Assembly (NCBI GenBank): GCA_031406575.1
Contig: JANOHP010000078.1
Span: 1 to 47,301, forward strand
Reading direction: 5' to 3'
Source: Ga0077555 sp031406575
Lineage (GTDB): Bacteria > Pseudomonadota > Alphaproteobacteria > Rhizobiales > Hyphomicrobiaceae
DNA length: 47,301 bases
Part shown: piece by piece, positions 41,131 to 47,301 of the stretch
Layout of the letters: every line of letters starts with the position of its first letter
Position numbering within the stretch: the first letter of the stretch is position 1
Notes under the pieces: model-generated
The model's input: the letters and a program-made list of their open reading frames with translations, nothing else
What the model was told of the DNA's origin: nothing
Databases searched by the model: none
Position numbers and translations under genes: made by a program

Positions 41131-41237
41131 TTGATCGCGCGGCAGATCGCCCGCCTTCCTGTCTACCCGGACCCACTTCGCCGCTATTTTCTGTCGATGG
41201 CGGCATCCACCTCTCCAACTCGGACATTCGAAATTCC

Positions 41238-42161
41238 ATGGCACGACGCAAGAAGGGCAATCCGATCAACGGCTGGATCATCCTGGACAAGGGCCAGGGC
41301 ATGACGTCGACCCAAGCGGTCGGCAAAGTGCGCTGGCTGTATCAGGCGCAGAAGGCGGGCCACGCCGGCACCCTCGATCCGCTCGCCACCGGCGTGCTGC
41401 CGATCGCACTGGGGGAAGCGACCAAGACCGTGCCTTACGCGGTCGACGGCCAAAAAGCCTATCGCTTCACGGTCCGCTGGGGCATCGAAACCGACACCGA
41501 CGATTCCGAAGGCCGCGCTACGCGTGAGAGCACCGAACGCCCGACGCGGCGCCAGATCGAAGCAATCCTGCCCGACTATCACGGCGAGATCCTACAGACG
41601 CCGCCGCAGTATTCGGCCGTGAAAATCGAAGGCGAGCGCGCCTATGACCTCGCGCGCAGCGGCGAAGTCGTGCCGTTGCAGCCGCGCCCTGTCGATATCG
41701 ATCGCCTCGAATTGGTCGACATGCCGGACGCGGACTCATCCGTGTTCGAGGCGGAATGCGGTCGCGGCACCTACGTGCGAGCACTCGCGCGTGACATGGG
41801 GCGACAGCTCGGCTGCTATGGCCACGTCACGGCGCTGCGGCGCACGCGTGTGGCCGCCTTCAACGCCGACAACGCGGTGACGATCGCGGAGCTCGAGGCC
41901 GCGCACGAGACGCCCGACGGCGGCGCGACGTTGGCGCAGTATCTGCAGCCCATTGAACTCGCCTTATCGGACTTGCTGGAGATCTCCGTGAGCCAACCCG
42001 ATGCGGCGCGGCTCGCGCGGGGCCAAACCGTCCTGATGCGGGGCCGCGACGCCCCCGTCATGACCGGTGAAGCCTTCGCCATCTGCAAGGGCACATTGAT
42101 TGCGCTCTGCCAGATGGAGAAGGGCGAGCTGGTCCCGGTACGCGTGTTCAATCTTCCTTGA
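41238..42161 (+). CDS. truB: tRNA pseudouridine(55) synthase
   Basis: A 307-residue TruB that converts U55 of tRNAs to pseudouridine. Catalytic Asp47 lies in GHAGTLDPLATGVLPIALGEATK; AYRFTVRWGIETDTDD, PPQYSAVKIEGERAYDLAR and CGRGTYVRALARDMG are the other motifs. It ends ARGQTVLMRG...KGELVPVRVFNLP, a normal length. The 3' end of the gene is duplicated 143 bp downstream. rpsO, which commonly follows truB, is not found; a repeat region follows instead. Confidence 0.96.
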   Translation: MARRKKGNPINGWIILDKGQGMTSTQAVGKVRWLYQAQKAGHAGTLDPLATGVLPIALGEATKTVPYAVDGQKAYRFTVRWGIETDTDDSEGRATRESTERPTRRQIEAILPDYHGEILQTPPQYSAVKIEGERAYDLARSGEVVPLQPRPVDIDRLELVDMPDADSSVFEAECGRGTYVRALARDMGRQLGCYGHVTALRRTRVAAFNADNAVTIAELEAAHETPDGGATLAQYLQPIELALSDLLEISVSQPDAARLARGQTVLMRGRDAPVMTGEAFAICKGTLIALCQMEKGELVPVRVFNLP

Positions 42162-42170
42162 GGGGGCGGC
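42139..42170 (+). repeat. Direct repeat, copy 1 (covers truB stop codon)
   Basis: TACGCGTGTTCAATC, then TTCCTTGAGGGGGCGGC. Copy 2 at 42282-42312 differs by one substitution and one missing A, so about 30 of 32 bases agree. The copies flank the GACCCAAC palindrome at 42182-42269. Confidence 0.85.
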
Positions 42171-42181
42171 GCGCTTTCCTT

Positions 42182-42269
42182 GTAGGTTGGGTCAAGCGCA
42201 GCGCGACCCAACTTCCACGGTGTGCCGGGAAATGTTGGGTCGCGGCCAAGTGGCCTTGACCCAACCTAC
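42182..42269. repeat. GACCCAAC palindromic element, intact copy
   Basis: Perfect 15-bp terminal inverted repeats: GTAGGTTGGGTCAAG (42182-42196) and CTTGACCCAACCTAC (42255-42269). Each end also forms its own hairpin (GTTGGGTC...GACCCAAC twice), with TTCCACGGTGTGCCGGGAAAT in the middle. Other copies: 23572-23657 and, interrupted and reversed, 12561-12723. Confidence 0.85.
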
Positions 42270-42281
42270 GTCTGACGTCGA

Positions 42282-42312
42282 TACGCGTGTTCAATCATCC
42301 TTGGGGGGCGGC
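42282..42312 (+). repeat. Direct repeat, copy 2 (displaced truB 3' end)
   Basis: TACGCGTGTTCAATC, then ATCCTTGGGGGGCGGC. It is near-identical to the end of truB at 42139-42170 but has lost the A that makes the TGA stop. It lies directly after the palindromic element. Confidence 0.85.
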
Positions 42313-42328
42313 TGGAGGGTAATGCATC

Positions 42329-42455
42329 GGTTTCCCGGAGTTCGCGCCCGTGGCGTGGACATCCGGGATCTTTACCCGTCGCAGAATGATCTGAACCGGG
42401 AAAGACCCCGGACCTGGACATGGTCCCTGCGGGTCCATGCGTCGTCCGGGGAACC
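42329..42455. repeat. GGTTTCCCGGA...TCCGGGGAACC element, copy 1
   Basis: The ends GGTTTCCCGGA and TCCGGGGAACC are near inverted repeats. Shared inner blocks with copy 2 (43953-44138) include CATCCGGGATC, TTACCCG, CCGGGAAAGA, GGGTCCATGC and CGTCCGGGGAACCAG. Similar CCGGACGACGCATGG-type palindromes are common between Hyphomicrobiales genes (from memory). Confidence 0.75.
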
Positions 42456-42531
42456 AGGACTATGATGGTGGTCGCCGAGAACTGAATCGCCCTGGGGGAG
42501 GCAGACCCCGCCAGGCGAGTGAGGAATCGCA

Positions 42532-42972
42532 ATGACCTGGACCCGGTTTGGCAGGCTCGCTCTCATTGTCCTCGTTTTTGCAATCATAGGGCCGATCGTC
42601 GGTCTGGTGGTCTTCGCCCTCGGTAGTGGCGCGCTGACGTGGGCTGTTTCGACCGAAGGCTTCCAGCAGCGAATGGACGGATCGGCGAGCACGACAGCCA
42701 TCGTGCTTCTCTATGGCTTGTTTCTTGCCCATTGGATCGGTGCACCCGCTGCCATCTCGGCAGGCCTGCTGGTAGTTGTCTATTCTGCGTGGCGCGGACG
42801 CACGCCCCTTGTGTTCGGCATGATTGCGGGGATCACAGTAGCGATCGCCAATGGCCTACTTTATGGGGCGGCGATGATGCAGAACCGAGACTGGGGTTGG
42901 TTGTGCGTCATTGCCGCTGTTCATGTTCTACCCGCAATCGTATGCACACGACTGACACGCCGCTGGCAGTGA
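42532..42972 (+). CDS. Small integral membrane protein of unknown function
   Basis: A 146-residue protein with four hydrophobic segments: LALIVLVFAIIGPIVGLVVFA, AIVLLYGLFLAHWIG, AAISAGLLVVVYSAW and LVFGMIAGITVAIANGLLYG, with a final WLCVIAAVHVLPAIV near the end. No family is recognised. GAGGAA lies 5 nt before the ATG. It ends 32 nt before the YihY-type gene and may be co-transcribed with it. Confidence 0.75.
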   Translation: MTWTRFGRLALIVLVFAIIGPIVGLVVFALGSGALTWAVSTEGFQQRMDGSASTTAIVLLYGLFLAHWIGAPAAISAGLLVVVYSAWRGRTPLVFGMIAGITVAIANGLLYGAAMMQNRDWGWLCVIAAVHVLPAIVCTRLTRRWQ

Positions 42973-43004
42973 CACGGGTGTCCCAAGAAGCTACGGAGCC
43001 AACC

Positions 43005-43841
43005 ATGCAGGCACGGCTCGGAATCTGGCGTCGCGCGCTCTGGCGACTGTTCGAGGACAGCGGGTTCTCGATGGCAGGTGCCATTGCGTTCTCGTTTCTG
43101 CTGTCTCTGTTTCCGTTCTGCATTTTTCTGGGTGCGCTGGCGGGCACGATCGGCGGTCGCGATTTGGCGACCTATGCCATCCAGCAACTGTTCGAGCTGG
43201 CCCCTGAACCGGTCGCGCTGGCGCTCGCCCCCGAAGTCGAACGCGTCATGGGCCGCAGCCAATACGGCCTGCTGACCTTGGGCGCCGCCGTCGCGCTGTT
43301 CTTCGCCACCAGCGCCATCGAGAGCCTGCGATCCGCACTCAACGTCGCCTATCGCGTGAAAGAAGTGCGCTCGTTCGTGTTCTGCATTTTGCAGAGTTCG
43401 TTTTTCGTGCTGATCACGGCAGTCGCAATTCTGGTCGTCGCCTGGGGCGTGGTGGTGGGCCCGGCCATCGCCGCCAGCAGTGACGTCCACGTGGTTCGAT
43501 GGCTGATCGACCACGGCCTGTTTTCCTCACCGACCCGCTTCGCCATCGTGCTCAGTGTCACGGCCATTCAGCTGCTGACCTATCACCTGTGGCTGGTCGC
43601 GGGGCACCGCACGGTGCGCGAGGTATGGCCTGGCGTGCTCGCCAGCATGGCGCTGTGGCTGCTCGCGGCGACGATCTATTCGTGGTGGCTGGCGGTGAGC
43701 GATTACACGCGCTTTTATGCTGGCCTCACACAACTGCTCTCGGCGCTGATTTTCTTCTACTACACCGGCTTCATCATCATTCTGGGTGCAGAATTGAACC
43801 GGGCACTGGCAGAGTCGAAAGAGGCCCCTTCGACGACATGA
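43005..43841 (+). CDS. YihY/virulence factor BrkB family membrane protein
   Basis: A 278-residue inner-membrane protein of the YihY/BrkB family (formerly mistaken for RNase BN). About six membrane helices are visible. Family marks: the N-terminal SMAGAIAFSFLLSLFPFCIFLGALAG, ATSAIESLRSALNVAYRVKEVRSF, VWPGVLASMALWLLAATIYSWW and the end LIFFYYTGFIIILGAELNRAL. The molecular role is unknown. The start at 43005 follows GGAG by 6 nt. It is convergent with serS across 335 bp of repeat DNA. Confidence 0.92.
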   Translation: MQARLGIWRRALWRLFEDSGFSMAGAIAFSFLLSLFPFCIFLGALAGTIGGRDLATYAIQQLFELAPEPVALALAPEVERVMGRSQYGLLTLGAAVALFFATSAIESLRSALNVAYRVKEVRSFVFCILQSSFFVLITAVAILVVAWGVVVGPAIAASSDVHVVRWLIDHGLFSSPTRFAIVLSVTAIQLLTYHLWLVAGHRTVREVWPGVLASMALWLLAATIYSWWLAVSDYTRFYAGLTQLLSALIFFYYTGFIIILGAELNRALAESKEAPSTT

Positions 43842-44176
43842 CAGGCAACCGATTCCGTTTTCTGACCGTCACATTTGGAATTATCGGAGGGGGAAGTTGG
43901 CGGCCTCGATCCGATTTCGTCCAACATGGGGCACGCCGCAAATCAAATTTCTGGTTTCCCGGAGGACGCGCCCCGGGGCGCGGCCATCCGGGATCCTTAC
44001 CCGATGCCACAGTGGCTCCACGTCTGTGCGTCTGTGCGTCTGGAGAAGCCACCCGCGTCGCAGAAGCGCGCGACTTTCGCCGGGAAAGACTCCGGATCTG
44101 CGCATGGCCCCTACGGGTCCATGCTTCGTCCGGGGAACCAGAGAATGCATTGGCTTGGGCATCAAAGCTGGCGATC
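43842..44176. other. 335-bp convergent intergenic region holding a repeat element
   Basis: Between the stops of the YihY-type gene (+) and serS (-). It contains the longer copy of the GGTTTCCC element (43953-44138), a short CGTCTGTG tandem repeat at 44021-44042, and no credible gene. The palindromic DNA may end transcription in both directions. Confidence 0.65.
43953..44138. repeat. GGTTTCCCGGA...TCCGGGGAACC element, copy 2 (longer)
   Basis: Same ends and inner blocks as the copy at 42329-42455, but about 60 bp longer in the middle. The extra part includes two and a half units of CGTCTGTG (44021-44042) and CCACCCGCGTCGCAGAAG. The copies are in the same orientation, 1.6 kb apart, on either side of the two membrane protein genes. 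Confidence 0.75.
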
Positions 44177-45700
44177 TCAACCGCCCGCGATCCGCTTAGC
44201 GCCACCCATGTAGCGATGCAGCGCGTCGGGGATGACCACCGAGCCGTCGGCCTGCTGATAGTTCTCGAGGATAGCGACGAGCGTGCGGCCCACGGCTAGC
44301 CCTGAGCCGTTGAGGGTGTGGACGTGGCGGATGTCCTTCGAACCTTTCGGCCGATAGCGCGCACCCATGCGGCGCGCCTGGAAATCCCCGCACACGGAGC
44401 ACGAGGAGATCTCGCGATAGGCGTCCTGGCCGGGCAACCAGACTTCGATGTCGTAGGTTTTCTGCGAGGCGAACCCCATGTCACCCGTGCACAGCAACAT
44501 CGTGCGATAGGGCAGCCCCAGCCGTTGCAGGATCGTCTCGGCGCACTGCGTCATGCGCTCGTGCTCGGCCAGCGACGTCTCCGGCGTGGTAACGGACACC
44601 AGCTCGACCTTCGTGAACTGATGCTGCCGGATCATGCCCCGCGTATCGCGCCCCGCTGCGCCCGCTTCCGAGCGAAAGCACGGCGTGCATGCGGTGAAGC
44701 GCTTGGGGAGAGCCTCTTCGTCGAGGATTTGTTCGCGCACGAGGTTGGTGAGGGAAACTTCGGCCGTGGGGATGAGATAGAATTGCGTCTCGGAAACTTC
44801 GCTTTGCATTTGCGTGACGAGGCGACTTTCTTGATACTTGTAGGCCATAAGATCGCGCTTTAGGCTGTTGGAATGTCGGTCGGAAACCCCTGAGTCAATT
44901 TCTGCTTCGGTTTCTTTTATTTTTTTGCGCCTATCCAGCAAGTCGCGATATAGCCGACCGAGTCTATGGTAGGTGCTGTCGTCAACGTTCGCTGGCAACT
45001 TTGTCGAAAACAAATCCCCCTCGAACTTCGGCAAATTCCCCGTCCCGTAGGCGGCTGCATCCCGCACCAGTAACGGCGGATTGACCTCCGTATATCCCCC
45101 GATCCCATCCGCCTCGTCGGCCGTATGAATATCCAGCATAAACGCGCCCAGCGCGCGCTCGAGCCGCGCCAATTGACCCTTGAGAAACACGAACCGGGCG
45201 CCCGACACCTTGGCAGCGGACTCGAAGTCCATCAGCCCCAGCGCCTCGCCGATCTCGAAATGCTGGCGGGGCTTGAAATCGAATTTCGGCGGTTCGCCCC
45301 AGCGGTGCACCTCGACGTTGCCCGTCTCATCGGCGCCGAAGGGAACTTCGGCAAGCGGTAAGTTTGGAATGACAGCCAGAGCTTTCTCGATCTCGGCATC
45401 CAGCTCCTTTTCGCGCGCCTCGCCTTTCGCCAACTCGTCCTTCAACGCATTGACCTCGGCCATCAGCGTCGCCGCCGTCGCCTCGTCCTTGGCTTTCTTC
45501 GCCGCGCCGATCTCCTTGGACGCCGCGTTGCGCCGGGCCTGCACCTCCTGCAGCTTCGTCACGTGCGCACGCCGCGTCTCGTCGAGGTCCAGGATCTGCC
45601 GAGAGGTAAACTTGCCCTCGCCTTCCCCAAGGATGCCCCGCCGTTCGAGGCCCTTGTCGAACACCGTCGGGTTGTCACGAATAGCTTTGATGTCGAACAC
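44177..45700 (-). CDS. serS: Seryl-tRNA synthetase with ~70-residue insertion
   Basis: A 507-residue class II synthetase that charges tRNA-Ser; bacterial SerRS is usually about 425-430 residues. The N-terminal coiled-coil arm is at about 30-110. Motif 1 is around 205 (GYTEVNPP), motif 2 is FRSEAGAAGRDTRGMIRQHQF (342-362), and motif 3 is NGSGLAVGRTLVAILE (464-479). The serine-binding TAEV (312-315) is intact. Residues ~235-305, between GDLFSTKLPAN and TQFYLIPTAEV, are extra, highly charged and helix-prone, and encoded by lower-GC DNA (44785-44995). The start is GTG 45700 with AGAGG 8 nt upstream. In Hyphomicrobiales it usually follows tatC directly; here higBA lies between. Confidence 0.95.
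   Translation of the reverse strand: MFDIKAIRDNPTVFDKGLERRGILGEGEGKFTSRQILDLDETRRAHVTKLQEVQARRNAASKEIGAAKKAKDEATAATLMAEVNALKDELAKGEAREKELDAEIEKALAVIPNLPLAEVPFGADETGNVEVHRWGEPPKFDFKPRQHFEIGEALGLMDFESAAKVSGARFVFLKGQLARLERALGAFMLDIHTADEADGIGGYTEVNPPLLVRDAAAYGTGNLPKFEGDLFSTKLPANVDDSTYHRLGRLYRDLLDRRKKIKETEAEIDSGVSDRHSNSLKRDLMAYKYQESRLVTQMQSEVSETQFYLIPTAEVSLTNLVREQILDEEALPKRFTACTPCFRSEAGAAGRDTRGMIRQHQFTKVELVSVTTPETSLAEHERMTQCAETILQRLGLPYRTMLLCTGDMGFASQKTYDIEVWLPGQDAYREISSCSVCGDFQARRMGARYRPKGSKDIRHVHTLNGSGLAVGRTLVAILENYQQADGSVVIPDALHRYMGGAKRIAGG
44785..44995 (-). other. Low-GC in-frame insertion inside serS
   Basis: My count gives 55 G/C in 120 bases (46%) for 44821-44940, against 68% for the serS stretch 44521-44580. 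Codons unusual for this genome (ATA, CTA, TCA, AGT, AAA runs) cluster here. The encoded peptide is rich in Arg, Lys, Glu and Asp (LLDRRKKIKETEAEIDSG, SLKRDLMAYKYQESRL). Confidence 0.7.
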
Positions 45701-45790
45701 GCGGGGTGCCTCTTGCGATCTGACTTGATGGAGCGTCCTATACCCTCGCGACGGAGGCAGGTCCAGAATTGCGAAATGTTGGTTGAGCTT

Positions 45791-45819
45791 GAAAAATGTA
45801 AGGCATTGCCCTACATTGA
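45791..45819 (+). promoter_or_regulatory. higBA promoter with overlapping operator palindrome
   Basis: TTGAAA (45791-45796), a 17-nt spacer and TACATT (45814-45819) make a good sigma70-type promoter. The imperfect palindrome TGTAAGGCATTGCCCTACA (45799-45817) lies in the spacer and -10 box, the expected place for self-repression by HigA. The higB ATG is 35 nt after the -10. The boxes are seen; their use is inference. Confidence 0.6.
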
Positions 45820-45853
45820 CGCGGTCAGAAACACTGCTCCAAGGCCGAACGCA

Positions 45854-46135
45854 ATGGCAATTCGTTCGTTTCGGAGCCGGGCGTTGAAGCGATACTGGGA
45901 GAACGGAGATGCCTCGCGGCTGCCACCAGATCGACTGCATCGCGTCGAGATCCTCCTGGGAGCCCTCGATACGGCCACAACGGCGGAAGATATGAACACA
46001 CCCGGTTCAGGCTTCCACAGACTTGTGGGTGATCAAAAAGGGCGCTTCTCTGTAACCGTTACCAGGAACTGGCGTCTGACGTTCGGATGGGATGAACAGG
46101 ACGCCATTCAGGTGGATTTTGAAGATTACCACTGA
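45854..46135 (+). CDS. higB: HigB/RelE-type toxin
   Basis: A 93-residue RelE/ParE-fold toxin of the HigB branch: MAIRSFRSRALKRYWENGD, then RVEILLGALDTATTAEDM, PGSGFHRLVGDQKGRFSVTV and the closing RNWRLTFGWDEQDAIQVDFEDYH. HigB toxins cut mRNA at the ribosome. The basic and aromatic residues in the R-(F)-S-V-x-V-x-x-N-W-R-L-T-F core are intact, so it is probably active. Chosen start ATG 45854 gives the normal length. The antitoxin gene follows 46 nt later, toxin first as usual for higBA. The surrounding DNA is less GC-rich than the neighbours, consistent with acquisition. Confidence 0.93.
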   Translation: MAIRSFRSRALKRYWENGDASRLPPDRLHRVEILLGALDTATTAEDMNTPGSGFHRLVGDQKGRFSVTVTRNWRLTFGWDEQDAIQVDFEDYH

Positions 46136-46181
46136 CATTCGCATCAGGCTTCAGGGTGAGTGGATTCGTAAGGACTGAACC

Positions 46182-46493
46182 ATGACTGAATACCCCAAGC
46201 GGTCACCACATCGTTGCCCGACACACCCGGGCGCACTGCTCCGAGAAATTATCGTGCCAGCGCTCTCCATCAGCAAGACGAGCTTGGCCAAGTCCCTCGG
46301 AATTTCCAGGCAGACGCTCTACGACCTTCTGGCTGAACGTCAGCCCGTGACTCCGGCGATGGCGCTCAGACTGCAGGCCGCGTTCGGTCGATCGGCGCTA
46401 GCGTGGCTCAACATGCAACTCGCCCACGATCTCTGGCACGCTGAACGCACGGTCGACGTATCCCAGATCACACCCCTGAAGCAGGCGAGCTGA
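46182..46493 (+). CDS. higA: HigA family antitoxin (XRE-type HTH)
   Basis: A 103-residue antitoxin with the HigA pattern HPGALLREIIVPALSISKTSLAKSLGISRQTLYDLL, an XRE helix-turn-helix, followed by VTPAMALRLQAAFGRSALAWLNMQLAHDLWHA. It neutralises HigB and represses the operon, probably at the palindrome 45799-45817. Its stop is 6 nt from the convergent tatC stop. Confidence 0.94.
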   Translation: MTEYPKRSPHRCPTHPGALLREIIVPALSISKTSLAKSLGISRQTLYDLLAERQPVTPAMALRLQAAFGRSALAWLNMQLAHDLWHAERTVDVSQITPLKQAS

Positions 46494-46499
46494 CCCCAC

Positions 46500-47301
46500 T
46501 CACTCCGCCGCCGCTGCAGCCTCGTTCTTGGCGCGCACGTTGGCCGCGATCCGGTCGACGACGAGGATCGAGCCCTCGTAGAGCAGCACCGTCGGCAGCA
46601 TCATGGCGAGCATGGAGAAGGGGTCGGGTGGCGACAGCACGCCGGCAGCCGCCGCAATCGCCACGACGGCGTAGCGACGGAATTGGCGTAGCTGCGTGCC
46701 GTCGATAAAGCCCGCACGCGCCAGCAGGGCCAGGGCTACCGGAAGCTGGAAGCAAATCCCAAAACCCAGGATCAGCGTCATGATCAGCGACAAGTAGTCG
46801 GCCACCCTGGGCAGCAGCTCGATTTTCAGGTCCGCCGAGGACACCTGCATCTTGATGAAGAAGTACATCATGAAGGGCGTCACGACGAAATAGACGATCA
46901 AAATTCCCAGAATGAACAGCAAAGGCGTGGCGATGAGATAGGGGAAGAACGCCTGCCTCTCGTCCTTGTACAGACCCGGCGCCACGAACTTCCAAATCTG
47001 CGCGGCGAGGTTGGGAAAGGCGAGGCACGTGGCGCCGAACAGGGCCAATTTCAACTGCGTGAAAAAGAATTCGGCCGGGTGTGTGAAGATCATCCTCACG
47101 TCGGCCTTCGCGTCGACCCAGTGGGTTGCCCAGACGTAGGGCTGCACCAAGAGCGTGTAGAGATTGTTGGCGAAGTAAAAGCACAGCACGAAGCCGGCGA
47201 ACACGCTGAGGAGGGCGTAAATCAACCGTTGCCGCAGCTCGACGAGGTGATCCATCAACGGCGCCTTGGAGGCGTCGATGTCATCCTGGCCCGCGGCGGC
47301 G
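46500..47301 (-). CDS. tatC: Twin-arginine translocase subunit TatC (5' end outside window)
   Basis: The frame runs to the right edge, so the first residues are missing; the visible part begins AAGQDDIDASKAPLMDHLVELR. TatC is the polytopic core of the Tat translocon that recognises RR signal peptides. Family marks: MDHLVELRQRLIYALL, FTHPAEFFFTQLKLALF, LAAQIWKFVAPGLYKDER and the later PPDPFSMLAMMLPTVLLYEGSI, with six membrane helices. A C-terminal Ala/Glu-rich tail ends the protein. tatB/tatA presumably lie beyond the edge. PhoX and probably the TAXI receptor in this window would be its clients. Confidence 0.96.
   Translation of the reverse strand, partial: AAAGQDDIDASKAPLMDHLVELRQRLIYALLSVFAGFVLCFYFANNLYTLLVQPYVWATHWVDAKADVRMIFTHPAEFFFTQLKLALFGATCLAFPNLAAQIWKFVAPGLYKDERQAFFPYLIATPLLFILGILIVYFVVTPFMMYFFIKMQVSSADLKIELLPRVADYLSLIMTLILGFGICFQLPVALALLARAGFIDGTQLRQFRRYAVVAIAAAAGVLSPPDPFSMLAMMLPTVLLYEGSILVVDRIAANVRAKNEAAAAAE

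Larger units (their letters stand above)
42162..42531. other. 370-bp repeat-rich gap after truB
   Basis: No gene is visible. In order it holds the GACCCAAC palindrome (42182-42269), the second copy of the truB 3' end (42282-42312), and the GGTTTCCC element (42329-42455). It ends with the leader of the next membrane protein gene, whose ribosome-binding site GAGGAA is at 42521-42526. Confidence 0.7.

Noticed and set aside
45563..45853. Longer N-terminus for the HigB toxin
   Set aside because: The extra codons run opposite serS and across the predicted promoter; ATG 45854 gives the normal toxin length.

Overview
The window looks like a chromosomal segment of a GC-rich alphaproteobacterium, probably Hyphomicrobiales. 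The support is gene content: tatC next to serS, a RegB/PrrB/ActS-type redox kinase, methylsuccinyl-CoA dehydrogenase of the ethylmalonyl-CoA pathway, an intracellular PHB depolymerase, TAXI-type TRAP transport, a candidate EcfG-type stress promoter, and several families of short intergenic palindromic repeats. There are no rRNA or tRNA genes, transposases, phage genes or CRISPR arrays.

Layout. 1-9.5 kb: the tail of an unknown gene, an aldo/keto reductase, a DEAD-box RNA helicase with a very long Arg-rich tail, a CoA-transferase, an unknown protein, a RidA-TfoX pair, a DUF4440 protein with PPK2 polyphosphate kinase, and a PEP-mutase/isocitrate-lyase-fold enzyme. 9.5-14.6 kb: a lipocalin-like gene, a TRAP transporter (fused permease and TAXI receptor), and a secreted Gly-rich protein behind a candidate EcfG promoter. 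14.7-18.1 kb: a thioesterase, a HAD protein, and a GATase-luciferase-like oxidoreductase pair. 18.4-25.8 kb: a run of MaoC hydratase, DUF1330, a small antitoxin-like ORF, acyl-CoA dehydrogenase and Mcd, then a second luciferase-like oxidoreductase and a Tat-exported PhoX. 25.8-32.1 kb: a PNPOx-like protein, an internally deleted amidohydrolase remnant, ketopantoate reductase, a 3-hydroxyisobutyrate dehydrogenase-type enzyme, gamma-glutamylcyclotransferase, a metallopeptidase and PhaZ. 32.2-36.2 kb: an ABC-2 exporter and SCO-like operon divergent from regB. 36.2-40.6 kb: HMG-CoA lyase, a DsbA-like protein, a CaiB-type CoA-transferase and 3-hydroxyisobutyryl-CoA hydrolase. 40.7-47.3 kb: rbfA, truB, two membrane proteins, serS, a higBA toxin-antitoxin locus and tatC (cut by the window end).

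Most genes serve carbon and CoA-thioester metabolism: acyl-CoA oxidation, hydration and CoA transfer, branched-chain degradation, and PHB turnover. Redox sensing (RegB) and stress or polyphosphate functions accompany them.

The least ordinary features are four. (1) A SCO/SenC homologue has both copper-binding cysteines replaced; it follows an ABC-2 exporter and is divergent from a RegB that keeps its redox cysteine and quinone motif. (2) serS carries a roughly 70-residue in-frame insertion of visibly lower GC. (3) Intergenic palindromic elements are nested in or joined to one another, and one of them is flanked by a duplication of the truB 3' end. (4) A higBA module with its own promoter and operator-like palindrome sits between tatC and serS.
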